Shown here: positions 26,001 through 36,313 of the stretch, piece after piece
Layout: every line of letters starts with the position of its first letter
Position numbering within the stretch: the stretch's first letter is position 1
Assembly (NCBI GenBank): GCA_945918795.1
Contig: CAMEIT010000012.1
Location: 1 to 48,378, forward strand
Length of the DNA: 48,378 nucleotides
Origin: an uncultured Clostridia bacterium
GTDB lineage: Bacteria; Bacillota; Clostridia; HGM11327
Reading direction: 5' to 3'
Position numbers and translations under genes: made by a program
Notes under the pieces: generated by a model
What the model saw: the letters and a program-made list of their open reading frames with translations, nothing else
Told to the model about the DNA's origin: nothing
Database searches by the model: none

Positions 26001-27942
26001 CGGTTTTGATGATGCAAGACCTTTCTGGATAACCATAATGGATAGCCTGCATGAGGGGCTTGAGAGTGCAAACATTTACGATGAAGTGCCGGATGACGTA
26101 ATTGAGGTTACTGTCTGCGGAGTATCGGGCTTGTTGCCGAACGGCGAGGTTTGCGATCATGATCAGAATGGCTACGGAACGACAACGGAATACTTTGTAA
26201 AGGGCACGGAACCGACTCAAGTATGCGATATGCACAAAGAGGTTGCATACTGCACGGTATCGGGCAAGCTTGCGGGCAAATATTGCTCTGAGGACGAAAT
26301 TGAGTATAAAACGGCTGTAATACTTCCCGAAAAATCAGAATACCTTAAGCTTATTGATTCTGATTACGAATATCTGTTGTATGAATACTTCCCGTTGTAT
26401 TTTGTAAACGATGTGCCGTATATGGACGGTGCTTCGGGAGAAGAGTGCTACTGTGATATTCATACGGAAGAGACGGAAGGTCTGCTTGCACAGAAACTGG
26501 AAATGATGCGAAAAGCGGATGCGCTTATCCGTGACATCAACAGCAAGCTTAAGCTTTCAAAATACAGCATGAATATAAGCCCTGCTCAGACTAAACAGAT
26601 AAGCGATGCGGGAGCGTTACTGAAGGAGCTTGTAAACGCGCCTGTATTCAGCCTTAATCCCGACACAAAGGTATTCAACAAGGAAGAGACGGAGGCGGCA
26701 TATAATCAGCTTGAAGCTGTTTCGAACGAGATATTTGAGTCGATTGATGCAAAGCTGCAGCTCAAGTCTGATTTCACGACATTGGGCAACAGACTGATAG
26801 GTCAGATAAACATCAAGCTTCTCAGAGCCGATTACGCATCTGTCATTACGGTTGATGAAATTGTTTCTATCAACAGAGATATGGATGCGTTCAGAGATGC
26901 GCTTGACGCACCGATATATTCAAGTGATTCAAGCGTCGAATTGTTTGACGAGGAGATTGTAAGACAGTGTTACAACACATTGCAGCTCAATTCCGATACA
27001 TTGTTTGCAGCACTTGACGAACGCTTGAAGGAGCCTGTCGATCCCGATCCGGATGATGAAGACAAGATCATTTCGGTATTTAAGGATGATGAAACAGTCG
27101 ATCTTGATTTGGAATTGCTTTCACAGTACGCTGTTTTGATAGAAGCTTCAACAGGCAGAATATTGGCACAGAAAAATGCCGATGTTCAGATGTATCCTGC
27201 ATCTATGACAAAGATAATGGCTGTTATAGTTGCATATGAATATATGCGTGACAACAACATAGATATGGACAGCACGTATATTATGCTGACGGAAGACATT
27301 ATAAGCTACATCGAAGAGAAGAATACCGCATCGGCAGGCTTTGAAGCGGGCGAGGTCGTTTGCATAAAGGATTTGTTCTACGGTGCCGTAATGCAGTCGG
27401 GAGCAGATGCAGTGATAATGCTCGCACGTTACTGCGCGGGAACAGAAAATGCCTTTGTGACGCTGATGAACAGCAAGGCTGCTGCACTCGGCTTACAAGA
27501 CACTAACTTTACAAATTGCATAGGTATTACTGACGTAAATCATTACAGTACGGTAAACGATATGGCGGTAATACTTGCATATGCCAACAATTACACCTTC
27601 CTCAGGAATGTAATGGAGGCAAATACATACACGTATAAATCAACGAATAAGCAGGCGCAAAGAAGCGTAAAGAGCGGACTCCATTCGGCACGTATAAAAT
27701 ACGATATGGATATTGAAAATTCCGCAGTTGCCGGAGCCGATAATTTCGGAGGCAAGACGGGTTATACGGATGAAGCCGGATACTGCATGATGACATTTGC
27801 ATACGGAGCAAACGGAAAGTATATCGCGGTTACTGCGGATACGGCTCTGAGCAAGGATGCTGTTTCGGATTATCTGTACCTTTACTCAAATTATTCGGCG
27901 TTGAGTGACAGTGAGAGTGAAAGCGAGAGCGAGGGTATATAA
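23035..27942 (+). CDS. Fused class A penicillin-binding protein and D-Ala-D-Ala carboxypeptidase
   Basis: A 1635-residue membrane-anchored wall enzyme; ordinary class A PBPs are 650-950. Start at ATG 23035 after AAGGAGG. Order: a Lys/Ala/Phe-rich cytoplasmic part with near-repeat blocks (KKIMGAVRSFFAM, KKILGAIGAFFAM); a hydrophobic stretch about 208-225; an acidic/basic linker; a membrane anchor about 352-380; GT51 transglycosylase with EDESFFEHNGF (catalytic Glu447) and GGSTITQQ; transpeptidase with SSIK (Ser764-Lys767), SMN (823-825) and KTG (953-955); a Cys-containing region; two tandem helical repeats (about 1165-1335); then a peptidase S11 domain with SMTK (Ser1390-Lys1393), SGA (1455-1457, usually SGN) and KTG (1574-1576). 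GT51 polymerises glycan, the transpeptidase crosslinks, and S11 trims the terminal D-Ala. Single-gene unit with its own promoter and terminator. Confidence 0.9.
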   Translation: MSGSKKSNSFKDTAIGSFFSRIYLNIKNKSIGNGNGTRRTPQHDTADAGKGSIADTLQRAWASVKGFFINIAHKMSDSQTTKKIMGAVRSFFAMAAVKVKAFFSAAKRFFANTARKLSESNAIKKILGAIGAFFAMIAAKIKHFFSAENFAAIKSGINGFFAKLFGKNKQATVNEAEDPANENESDSAETEVHKEPIKREKHKKNIFMALCISVLAAVVLFFRKIKCLAKKAFAGAGKPKVDAQDKVAEAKASDAGENNTNKNNVRRIPQAEPAREITDVEQSKPVVEPLNIIEDENEVHSSESIAVDPVLPIMDIRKLESRSDRKNRTEKNKKSDDDEDEEKHSIWVRDRRPFFLVSIGVSVCRLCLLLVIMAGFAGLGIGLGVARAYIASAPELSVEKIENNDQTSFIYDCNGNLITEYYNLENRSWASYDEIPTMLKYAVVASEDESFFEHNGFNFKRIFASVLSDLSGGSVQGGSTITQQVLKLTLLTSQQTYKRKIQEIYLAYQLEKEYTKEDILEWYMNIMPMGGLLYGVKSASEDYFGKELSELTLRECAVLAGATNAPTYYDPRLCMLSEDDGGYGEKGRLRLYNRANYVLTQMYAVGFISEEEYNDALFDTEDLVSDQLVVNPTSTNYTYEHKYYIEYVLDELVTRLKEANGWEGKTGTEQAYSLLRSGGFKIYTALDVEKQTKVENAVYSYENWPKLLDPSDNISTGGIEQPQCAVMVIDNSTGYIAAVVGGRTEPTIRFGLNRAYQCVLPFGSSIKPLSVYGPALDRGLLGNMVIENIPVPINGWQSTNGFPQNFDKTYCGPMSVSYALYRSMNVPTSRILLGRLTPQVSYSYLRSLNISESVLSMSPSLLALGSTGSYLVEYAAAFATFANGGVYREPLSITKIIDKDGNELFSEENQIYKQVFKKSTVYIITEWLNRAVSQGNKPLTYLTVNKDIQVAGKTGTNENSRGIAFMGYTKYYTCGVWMGHDDFKPLYASGFDDARPFWITIMDSLHEGLESANIYDEVPDDVIEVTVCGVSGLLPNGEVCDHDQNGYGTTTEYFVKGTEPTQVCDMHKEVAYCTVSGKLAGKYCSEDEIEYKTAVILPEKSEYLKLIDSDYEYLLYEYFPLYFVNDVPYMDGASGEECYCDIHTEETEGLLAQKLEMMRKADALIRDINSKLKLSKYSMNISPAQTKQISDAGALLKELVNAPVFSLNPDTKVFNKEETEAAYNQLEAVSNEIFESIDAKLQLKSDFTTLGNRLIGQINIKLLRADYASVITVDEIVSINRDMDAFRDALDAPIYSSDSSVELFDEEIVRQCYNTLQLNSDTLFAALDERLKEPVDPDPDDEDKIISVFKDDETVDLDLELLSQYAVLIEASTGRILAQKNADVQMYPASMTKIMAVIVAYEYMRDNNIDMDSTYIMLTEDIISYIEEKNTASAGFEAGEVVCIKDLFYGAVMQSGADAVIMLARYCAGTENAFVTLMNSKAAALGLQDTNFTNCIGITDVNHYSTVNDMAVILAYANNYTFLRNVMEANTYTYKSTNKQAQRSVKSGLHSARIKYDMDIENSAVAGADNFGGKTGYTDEAGYCMMTFAYGANGKYIAVTADTALSKDAVSDYLYLYSNYSALSDSESESESEGI

Positions 27943-27965
27943 TAAAATATAAACGGTACGTTTTG

Positions 27966-28002
27966 AGCTTCGGCAGAAATTGAATTTTGCCGAAGCTTTT
28001 TT
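27966..28002 (+). terminator. Rho-independent terminator of the PBP fusion gene
   Basis: Agcttcggca (27966-27975) pairs perfectly with tgccgaagct (27988-27997), followed by a six-T run. Confidence 0.92.
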
Positions 28003-28031
28003 CATACAGGACACTTTGATTTCCATCGTGA

Positions 28032-28060
28032 TTGACAATTTTATCGTGTAATGATATAAT
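28032..28060 (+). promoter_or_regulatory. Consensus promoter of the Eis-like gene
   Basis: TTGACA (28032-28037), 17 bases, TATAAT (28055-28060). Transcription should begin near 28067. Confidence 0.9.
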
Positions 28061-28125
28061 TTAATTGACATGAACAAGAATACTTTGGCTTTTGAAGTTA
28101 TTATATAAAGCAGGTTTTATTTTAT

Positions 28126-29316
28126 TTGAAAGGAAACTCCGACACAAGAAAAACGCGATTTTTCGGTTGGGGTATGAAGGGTTATTGGTATATGGCTTTG
28201 AATTTGGTTTCGTATGAAAACGATGGAAATGTTATAAGCGAGAGCATGGAAAACACAAACGATAATGGCGTTTGTATGTCCCATATGGGATTCAGAACGC
28301 TTGACAGCGTTTATTGCGGCAAGTATTTAAAAACACTTACTATAAGCGGCGTTGCGACAAGTCCCGAATATCGCAGGTGCGGCTGTGTAAGACAGATGCT
28401 GAATAAATTGTTTGAAATGGCACCCGAGCGAGGCTGGGAGGTAAGCTTTTTGCATCCGTTCTCATTTTCATATTACAGAAAGTTCGGATATGAGAAGGTG
28501 GCAGATCATAAAATTATAGAGTTCCCGATATCAAAGCTTGACTTTGCAGACAGATTCCCGGGCTTGAAGCCTGTTGACAGTGAAGAAAGGGCAAAAGACT
28601 GCACGAAAATATATAATGAGTTTTCAATGAAGCGCAACATAATGTTCAAAAGATACGGCACAAGCATTTATCCCACATCTGCCTCGGGAGACAAAAAGAC
28701 GTATATATGGTATGATGCCGCATCAAAGCCTGCTTCTTATATCACTTTGCGCTCGGAACAATATTTCAGTGTTAACAGAATGGAAAGTGTGAATCTGCAT
28801 ATACATGAAATGGCGTTCACAACACCCGAATCACTTATGGCGCTGTTCGGTTTTATAAGAATGTTCGAAGGCGAGGATAAACGTGTCAAGATTCATAATT
28901 GCGCCATGTCGCCCGAAGTAGATACTGTTTTGAAGCATTATATGCACTCATCTTATACGCTTGTACCTGATATTGCCGCAAGAATACTCGATGTTAAAGC
29001 TGTTTTGCGGGCAAACAGATACCCGGCAGGTGAAAGAGGCTGTTTTACGGTTAAGGTAGAGGATTCTCTTGAATATACGAGAGGCGTGTACCGCGTTGAA
29101 TATGATAACGGACAATCAGAGGTTACAAAGCTCGGTGATGATGCGGAGTACGATCTGTCAGCTTCAATGCCTTCATTTACACAGCTCGTATACGGGTATG
29201 ACGAATATACTGCCGATAAGGCGGCTTACATGGACGGCGTTGAGATATGCAATCCCGACAGCAAATTTTTCAATGTTTTCCATAAAAAACACAACGGACT
29301 CTTTGAACACTTCTGA
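28126..29316 (+). CDS. Eis-like GNAT family N-acetyltransferase
   Basis: A cytoplasmic acetyltransferase of up to 396 residues. It resembles the Eis family: acetyl-CoA binding GNAT core (ISGVATSPEYRRCGCVRQML, with the usual R/Q-x-x-G-x-G/A loop altered to RRCGCV), a linked second GNAT-like part, and a C-terminal sterol-carrier-like domain. FSFSYYRKFGYEKV matches the family strand-helix. The start is uncertain: TTG at 28126 lacks a good ribosome binding site, AAAGGAAA at 28129 has no start codon at proper distance, and ATG at 28174 gives 380 residues. The usual first 30-40 residues of the family are not evident. Substrates of Eis-type enzymes are lysines or aminoglycosides, so the target here is open. 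Confidence 0.72.
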   Translation: MKGNSDTRKTRFFGWGMKGYWYMALNLVSYENDGNVISESMENTNDNGVCMSHMGFRTLDSVYCGKYLKTLTISGVATSPEYRRCGCVRQMLNKLFEMAPERGWEVSFLHPFSFSYYRKFGYEKVADHKIIEFPISKLDFADRFPGLKPVDSEERAKDCTKIYNEFSMKRNIMFKRYGTSIYPTSASGDKKTYIWYDAASKPASYITLRSEQYFSVNRMESVNLHIHEMAFTTPESLMALFGFIRMFEGEDKRVKIHNCAMSPEVDTVLKHYMHSSYTLVPDIAARILDVKAVLRANRYPAGERGCFTVKVEDSLEYTRGVYRVEYDNGQSEVTKLGDDAEYDLSASMPSFTQLVYGYDEYTADKAAYMDGVEICNPDSKFFNVFHKKHNGLFEHF

Positions 29317-29355
29317 TTTGTTAAAATAAAAATATTAATATGCGGGGGCACTGTT

Positions 29356-30294
29356 ATGAAAATATTTTTGATAGTATTGTTTATTCTGCTTGGCATTAAT
29401 ATTGCGGTGTCGTTGATATGCTTTATTTGCTGCTTTACAAGAGTAATCAAGACGCGCGATATGTCAACCGAAGAAGGCGTAAAAATGATGCACCTTGACA
29501 AATTCAAGGACATTATTATATCATCCGTAAAAGAGGCAAAGTCTCTTCCGCATGAAGACGTATTCATACAAAGCTATGACGGACTCAAGCTGCACGCGGC
29601 TCTTTACAAAACTCAGGGTGCTGATACGACAATGATACTTTTTCATGGCTGGATTTCGAGCGGCTTGAACGATTTCGGATGCGTAGTTCCGTATTTTGTT
29701 AAAAAGGGCTACAATGTTTTGCTTATTTCCGAGAGAGGTCAGGGGAAAAGCGAGGGCAGATATATTTGCATGGGCGCAAAGGAAAAATACGATTGCGTTT
29801 CGTGGTGCGAATATGTTTCCAAACGCTTCGGCAGTGAACACAATATTTTCATAGAGGGTATTTCAATGGGTGCCTCAACCGTGCTTTTTGCATCGGCGCT
29901 CAATCTGCCCGATAACGTCAGAGGAATTATAGCAGACTGCGGCTTTACGTCGCCTATTGAAATTGTAAAATCCGTTGCATGGTCGCATCATATATTCCCT
30001 TATCCTGTTGTGTGGTTCGTGGCGTTGTGGTTCAGAATATTCTGCGGATGCAGTATGTACAAGGATTCAACATTGAAAGCAATGCAGAAAAATATCCGCC
30101 CGATACTGTTCGTGCATGGAGAACGGGACGATTTTGTTCCGTGCTCAATGGGCAAGGAGACTTATCAGGCTTGTACGACGGAAAAGAAGCTCGTGCTTGT
30201 GCCTGAGGCAGGTCACGGTCAATCATATTTATTTGATTCGGAAAGATGTATAAACGAGCTTGACTCATTCATAAGCAAGTACAGCAAAAAGTAA
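29356..30294 (+). CDS. Membrane-anchored alpha/beta hydrolase
   Basis: A 312-residue alpha/beta-hydrolase-fold protein with an N-terminal membrane segment (FLIVLFILLGINIAVSLICF). Catalytic residues are visible: nucleophile Ser170 in GISMGAS, Asp258 in HGERDDFVP and His287 in EAGHGQS, and the oxyanion strand ILFHGWISSG. This is the YqkD/FrsA-type serine hydrolase group, with broad esterase or peptidase-like possibilities. The ribosome binding site GGGGG is weak but near. It lies 39 bases after the acetyltransferase and 38 bases before the DUF4091 gene; all three may be cotranscribed. Substrate unknown. Confidence 0.82.
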   Translation: MKIFLIVLFILLGINIAVSLICFICCFTRVIKTRDMSTEEGVKMMHLDKFKDIIISSVKEAKSLPHEDVFIQSYDGLKLHAALYKTQGADTTMILFHGWISSGLNDFGCVVPYFVKKGYNVLLISERGQGKSEGRYICMGAKEKYDCVSWCEYVSKRFGSEHNIFIEGISMGASTVLFASALNLPDNVRGIIADCGFTSPIEIVKSVAWSHHIFPYPVVWFVALWFRIFCGCSMYKDSTLKAMQKNIRPILFVHGERDDFVPCSMGKETYQACTTEKKLVLVPEAGHGQSYLFDSERCINELDSFISKYSKK

Positions 30295-30332
30295 AATTCA
30301 AAGTGTACTTATTAAATAAACGGGAGGATACA

Positions 30333-31973
30333 ATGATAGTCAGACAAATATCAACGCTTGAAAAGGTTTTAAGGCAGACAGATGCGGATAAGATTCATGA
30401 ATTTGATTCTTTTTCGGCATTCAGAAACGAGCGCTTTTCATACCAGATAATAGTAAAAAACGAAAGCAATGAGGATAAGACGGCACATATTGAGATTGAC
30501 AGTAAGCTTGAATCAAGCATTACAATAGGCCGCCTTGAATACGTTTATGTAAACAGACCTTCTGGCTTGGATGAAATGAATCCGGACGATTTTGTTACAA
30601 TGACACCGGGGTATGTGCCTGATGCAATTTTCCCGATTGAAAACGGGGACGTAACTTTACCTGCAAATGAAAACACGCCGTTGCTTGTGACTGTCAATGC
30701 GGACAAATTCATTGCCGATGCAGGTACATATGATATTGATGTAAAGCTTAAATCAGATTCTGAAACAATATCAAAGCGCTTTACACTTGAAATAATAGAT
30801 GCACTTCTTCCCGAACAGACGCTTATGTATACGAATTGGTTTCATTGCGATGCGATTGCTCTTGAACACAATGTCAATGTGTTTTCGGAAAAATTTTGGG
30901 AACTCACGGAAAAATATATGCTTGCGGCGGCAGACATAGGTATGAACATGATACTTACTCCCATATTTACGCCTCCGCTTGATACCGAGGTAGGCGGGGA
31001 GAGGCTTACAGTACAGCTGGTGGATATAGAGAAAAACGGCGATAAATATGAGTTTGAGTTTTCAAAGCTTTATCGCTGGATAGCACTTGCCAAAAAATGC
31101 GGAATGAAATATTTTGAAATGGCGCATCTTTTTACACAGTGGGGAGCGGAATTCACACCTAAAATAGTAGTGAAAATAAACGGCAAAGATGAAAAGCTTT
31201 TCGGCTGGAATGTTGCCGCAGACGATAAGAGCTATGAGGATTTCCTTTCTCAGTTCCTGCCTGCGCTTACGGAAGCATTGAAAAAAGCAGACGTTGACAA
31301 TGTGACGTTCTTCCACATTTCCGACGAGCCCTCGGCAGACAAGGCACTTGTACAATACGCAAAATGCAGAAGTCTCACGGAAAAGTATATTAAAGGCTTT
31401 GTTATAATGGATGCTCTTTCAAATCCCGATTTCTATGAAACGGGGACTGTCACATATCCTGTTCCCGATACGTCATCGGTAAAAAAGTTCATGAAGTTTG
31501 ACATTAAGGACAGATGGACGTACTATTGTTGCAGTCAATGTATCAATCTGTCGAACCGCTTTACGGCAATGAACGGCTGGATGACGAGACTTATAGGGGC
31601 GCAGTTTTATAAATTCGATATACACGGATTTTTGCATTGGGGCTTCAATCATTACTTCAGCATACTTTCAAAGGAACTTATAAATCCGTACGAGAAGAAC
31701 GATTATTGCAACTTCCCGACAGGCGATTCCTTTATAGTATATCCTTACAAAGACGGCGTTGTACCCTCGCTCAGAGGACAGCTTTTCTATGACGCATTGC
31801 AGGACCAAAGAGCGCTCATACTTTTGGGCGACATGATAGGAAGAGAAAATGCCATTGCCATTGTCGAAAATGAAGCCGGAGCGGAGCTTGAATTTGACAA
31901 GTTCCCACACAATGCCGAGTTTATTCTTAATTGGCGTATGAAAGTAAATGAAGCGATTAAAGCGTCGCTTTGA
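30333..31973 (+). CDS. DUF4091 / GH123-like protein
   Basis: A 546-residue cytoplasmic protein resembling DUF4091 (PF13320), the catalytic-domain relative of glycoside hydrolase family 123. Family GH123 enzymes remove beta-N-acetylgalactosamine by substrate-assisted catalysis using an Asp-Glu pair. That pair is seen as FFHISDEPS with Asp331 and Glu332. Other aspects: an N-terminal beta-sandwich (about 1-160) and TIM-barrel-like segments (YTNWFHCDAIA, FLHWGFNHYFS, SLRGQLFYDALQDQRAL). The start at 30333 follows GGAGGA; an upstream TTG-type start at 30303 is rejected. No signal peptide, so like the GH95 enzyme it would act on imported sugars. The exact activity is inferred. Confidence 0.78.
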   Translation: MIVRQISTLEKVLRQTDADKIHEFDSFSAFRNERFSYQIIVKNESNEDKTAHIEIDSKLESSITIGRLEYVYVNRPSGLDEMNPDDFVTMTPGYVPDAIFPIENGDVTLPANENTPLLVTVNADKFIADAGTYDIDVKLKSDSETISKRFTLEIIDALLPEQTLMYTNWFHCDAIALEHNVNVFSEKFWELTEKYMLAAADIGMNMILTPIFTPPLDTEVGGERLTVQLVDIEKNGDKYEFEFSKLYRWIALAKKCGMKYFEMAHLFTQWGAEFTPKIVVKINGKDEKLFGWNVAADDKSYEDFLSQFLPALTEALKKADVDNVTFFHISDEPSADKALVQYAKCRSLTEKYIKGFVIMDALSNPDFYETGTVTYPVPDTSSVKKFMKFDIKDRWTYYCCSQCINLSNRFTAMNGWMTRLIGAQFYKFDIHGFLHWGFNHYFSILSKELINPYEKNDYCNFPTGDSFIVYPYKDGVVPSLRGQLFYDALQDQRALILLGDMIGRENAIAIVENEAGAELEFDKFPHNAEFILNWRMKVNEAIKASL

Positions 31974-32003
31974 TTCAATAAAACGGCACGCACGTATGAA
32001 AAC

Positions 32004-32045
32004 AAGCTCGTATCGGCAGATAAAATCTGTCGGCACGGGCTTTTT
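32004..32045 (+). terminator. Rho-independent terminator after the DUF4091 gene
   Basis: An 18-base arm (32004-32021) pairs with 32025-32042 around an AAA loop, with one mismatch and three G-T pairs, followed by T residues. Confidence 0.85.
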
Positions 32046-32111
32046 GATTGTGAATTTCCGGATACATATTTTATTACGAGAGAAAGCACGAAGGCCGTGC
32101 ATTTTACGGTA

Positions 32112-32140
32112 TTGCCAAAAATACTTTTTTCTGTTATAAT
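32112..32140 (+). promoter_or_regulatory. Promoter of the yigZ-queA-tgt group
   Basis: TTGCCA (32112-32117), 17 bases, TATAAT (32135-32140). Confidence 0.75.
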
Positions 32141-32207
32141 TAATATGTTTGCAGTTCGGCAGAAAATATAAAATAATATTCAAATAACGGTTACGGCGGT
32201 ACGGAAA

Positions 32208-32834
32208 ATGGAAGACGGCGGTTTTGTTACAATAGATAGATCCTGCGAAACTGAATTTACAGAGAAAAAATCTGTTTTTAAAACGTCGGTCTTTACTGTC
32301 TGCTCCGATAACGACGCAAATGAACTGATAAGGTCCGTGCGCAATAAATATCCCGATGCGACGCATCACTGTTACGGATATATTATAAGGCAGGGCGGCA
32401 TAAAACGCTTTTCGGATGACGGCGAGCCGTCGGGTACGGCAGGTATGCCTATACTGAATGTTATTGAAAAATCGGGCTTGTGCAATACACTTGTTATTGT
32501 CACGCGCTATTTCGGCGGCATAAAGCTCGGTGCAGGCGGACTTGTGAGGGCATATTCAACAGCAGCATCCGAGGCGCTTTTACAGGCAGGCAAGGCAGTG
32601 TATGAAAAAGGCTCAAGAGGTACCGTTGAGGTTGATTACGATGATTTTTCCGCAGTTGAGCGTATGCTTTTGCAGTCGGGGTGCATAATTGAAAACAAGA
32701 GCTTTGCAAGCGGAGTGACTATCCGGCTTAAAACACGTGAGGATTGGGACAAGCTTTCACAGAGAGTCTGTGATATGTGCCGAGGCGGAGCAATATGCGA
32801 GTTTGCAGAACATATATACATAAAACAGCAATAA
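32208..32834 (+). CDS. YigZ/IMPACT family protein (UPF0029)
   Basis: A 208-residue cytoplasmic protein of the YigZ/YvyE/IMPACT family. Visible are KKSVFKTSVFTV, DATHHCYGYIIRQ, RFSDDGEPSGTAGMPIL, LVIVTRYFGGIKLGAGGLVR and the C-terminal ferredoxin-like part. The N-terminal domain has a ribosomal-protein-S5-like fold and is related to eukaryotic IMPACT, which modulates translation control; the bacterial role is poorly defined. The ribosome binding site is weak. Followed after 22 bases by queA. Confidence 0.92.
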   Translation: MEDGGFVTIDRSCETEFTEKKSVFKTSVFTVCSDNDANELIRSVRNKYPDATHHCYGYIIRQGGIKRFSDDGEPSGTAGMPILNVIEKSGLCNTLVIVTRYFGGIKLGAGGLVRAYSTAASEALLQAGKAVYEKGSRGTVEVDYDDFSAVERMLLQSGCIIENKSFASGVTIRLKTREDWDKLSQRVCDMCRGGAICEFAEHIYIKQQ

Positions 32835-32856
32835 AATGAATCGGGGTTTAGCATAA

Positions 32857-35046
<2,190 letters not shown>

Positions 35047-35047
<1 letters not shown>

Positions 35048-35907
35048 TGCTGAAAAACATAAATCCTTCCAGACAAACACGTGTTCTTGCAATTCACGAT
35101 ATATCGTGCATAGGCAAGTGCTCGATAACGGCGGCGTTGCCCATACTTTCCGCTGCGGGGATCGAAACGGCGGTACTGCCGACGGCTATCCTTTCAACTC
35201 ATACGGGAGGATTTAAGGGATATACATTCAGGGACCTTACGGATGACATCATGCCTGTAATAAACCACTGGGAAAAGGAAGGCATAGATTTTGATGCTGT
35301 TTATACGGGGTATCTCGGTTCGTATGAACAGATAAATATAATGAAGGAAATATTTTCAATTTACAAGAAAAAGGGCGCTCTTATATTTGTCGATCCCGTA
35401 ATGGGCGACAACGGGCGACTGTATTCCGCTTTTGACGATTCGTTTCCCAAGGGAATGCTCGATATGTGCGCGTATGCGGATATTATTACGCCGAATATTA
35501 CGGAAGCATCCCTCATGCTCGGCGAGAAGTATTCTTCGGGACCGTATGAAAAAAAGTATATTGAAGATATTATGCGCCGTTTGTCGGGCATATGCGGCGG
35601 AAGCGTTGTATTGACGGGTGTTTGCTTTGATGAGAATATGCTCGGTGCCGCAACGTATGATGCTTCAAATAATAAAACGGATTATTCATTTGCCCGGAGA
35701 ATTGACGGAATGTATCACGGCACGGGAGATGTGTTTGCGAGCGCTTTTCTGGCGTCGCTCCTCAACGGAAACGATATGAAGAAGTCGGCTGATATTGCAG
35801 TTGAATTTGCGGCTCAATCAATAAGGCAAACGTTGAAAATAAAGCAGGACAGATATTACGGAGTTAATTTTGAAGCGGCTATTCCGTGGCTTATAAATAA
35901 TATTTGA
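35047..35907 (+). CDS. Pyridoxamine kinase-like (PdxY/PdxK-type ribokinase fold)
   Basis: A 286-residue cytoplasmic kinase resembling the pyridoxal/pyridoxamine kinases of the ribokinase superfamily, which phosphorylate B6 vitamers with ATP. Seen: VLAIHDISCIGKCSITAALP, AVLPTAILSTHTGGFKG, FVDPVMGDNGRLY, ADIITPNITEASLMLG and the anion-hole/catalytic GTGDVFASAFLASLL. The start ATG at 35047 overlaps the tgt stop by one base; a TTG three bases earlier is less likely. It is the last gene of the unit and is followed by a terminator-like hairpin. Another ribokinase-type vitamin kinase is possible. Confidence 0.85.
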
Positions 35908-35919
35908 TTTGTATATAAA

Positions 35920-35959
35920 ATGCGTCGGTGAATAATATGATTTTCCGACGCATATTTTT
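35920..35959 (+). terminator. Rho-independent terminator after the kinase gene
   Basis: Atgcgtcgg (35920-35928) pairs perfectly with ccgacgcat (35945-35953), with a 16-base AT-rich loop and a T run at 35955-35959. Confidence 0.85.
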
Positions 35960-36099
35960 ATTTTGAGTCGTGATTTTATAAAAGGAAGCTTTCGTTTATT
36001 TTATCTCATTATTAAATAAAAATGTGAATTTTGATAATGTTACTCAATAACAAAATGAAATAAAATAACATTGAAAATGAAAAATATTTTCGAAATTAT

Positions 36100-36128
36100 T
36101 TGTGAAATAAATTTTCGACTGTTACAAT
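36100..36128 (+). promoter_or_regulatory. Candidate upstream promoter of the CUT1 locus
   Basis: TTGTGA (36100-36105), 17 bases, TACAAT (36123-36128). Weaker than the proximal candidate and about 290 bases from the gene. Confidence 0.4.
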
Positions 36129-36283
36129 GGAATTAATTGTATCAAAACGGAAAAAAGTTTAAAAATGGTTAATAAAATGACATTTTGTCGATAAATGCGG
36201 ATAAAAATGAGATTCGGGACTTTTAATACAGCAAAATTGACGAAAAAAGGAAGCTTTTTTTGGGCGTATTATAAAATTTTATA

Positions 36284-36313
36284 TTGACATTTGTATCTGT
36301 AATATGTTAAAAT
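36284..36313 (+). promoter_or_regulatory. Proximal promoter of the CUT1 locus
   Basis: TTGACA (36284-36289), 18 bases, TAAAAT (36308-36313). It gives a leader of about 100 bases. The -10 is off consensus, leaving room for activation. Confidence 0.65.

Noticed and set aside
28070-28108. A 12-codon frame (MNKNTLAFEVII) at the predicted transcript start
   Set aside because: It would be nearly leaderless, without a ribosome binding site, and is in another frame from the gene; chance is likely.
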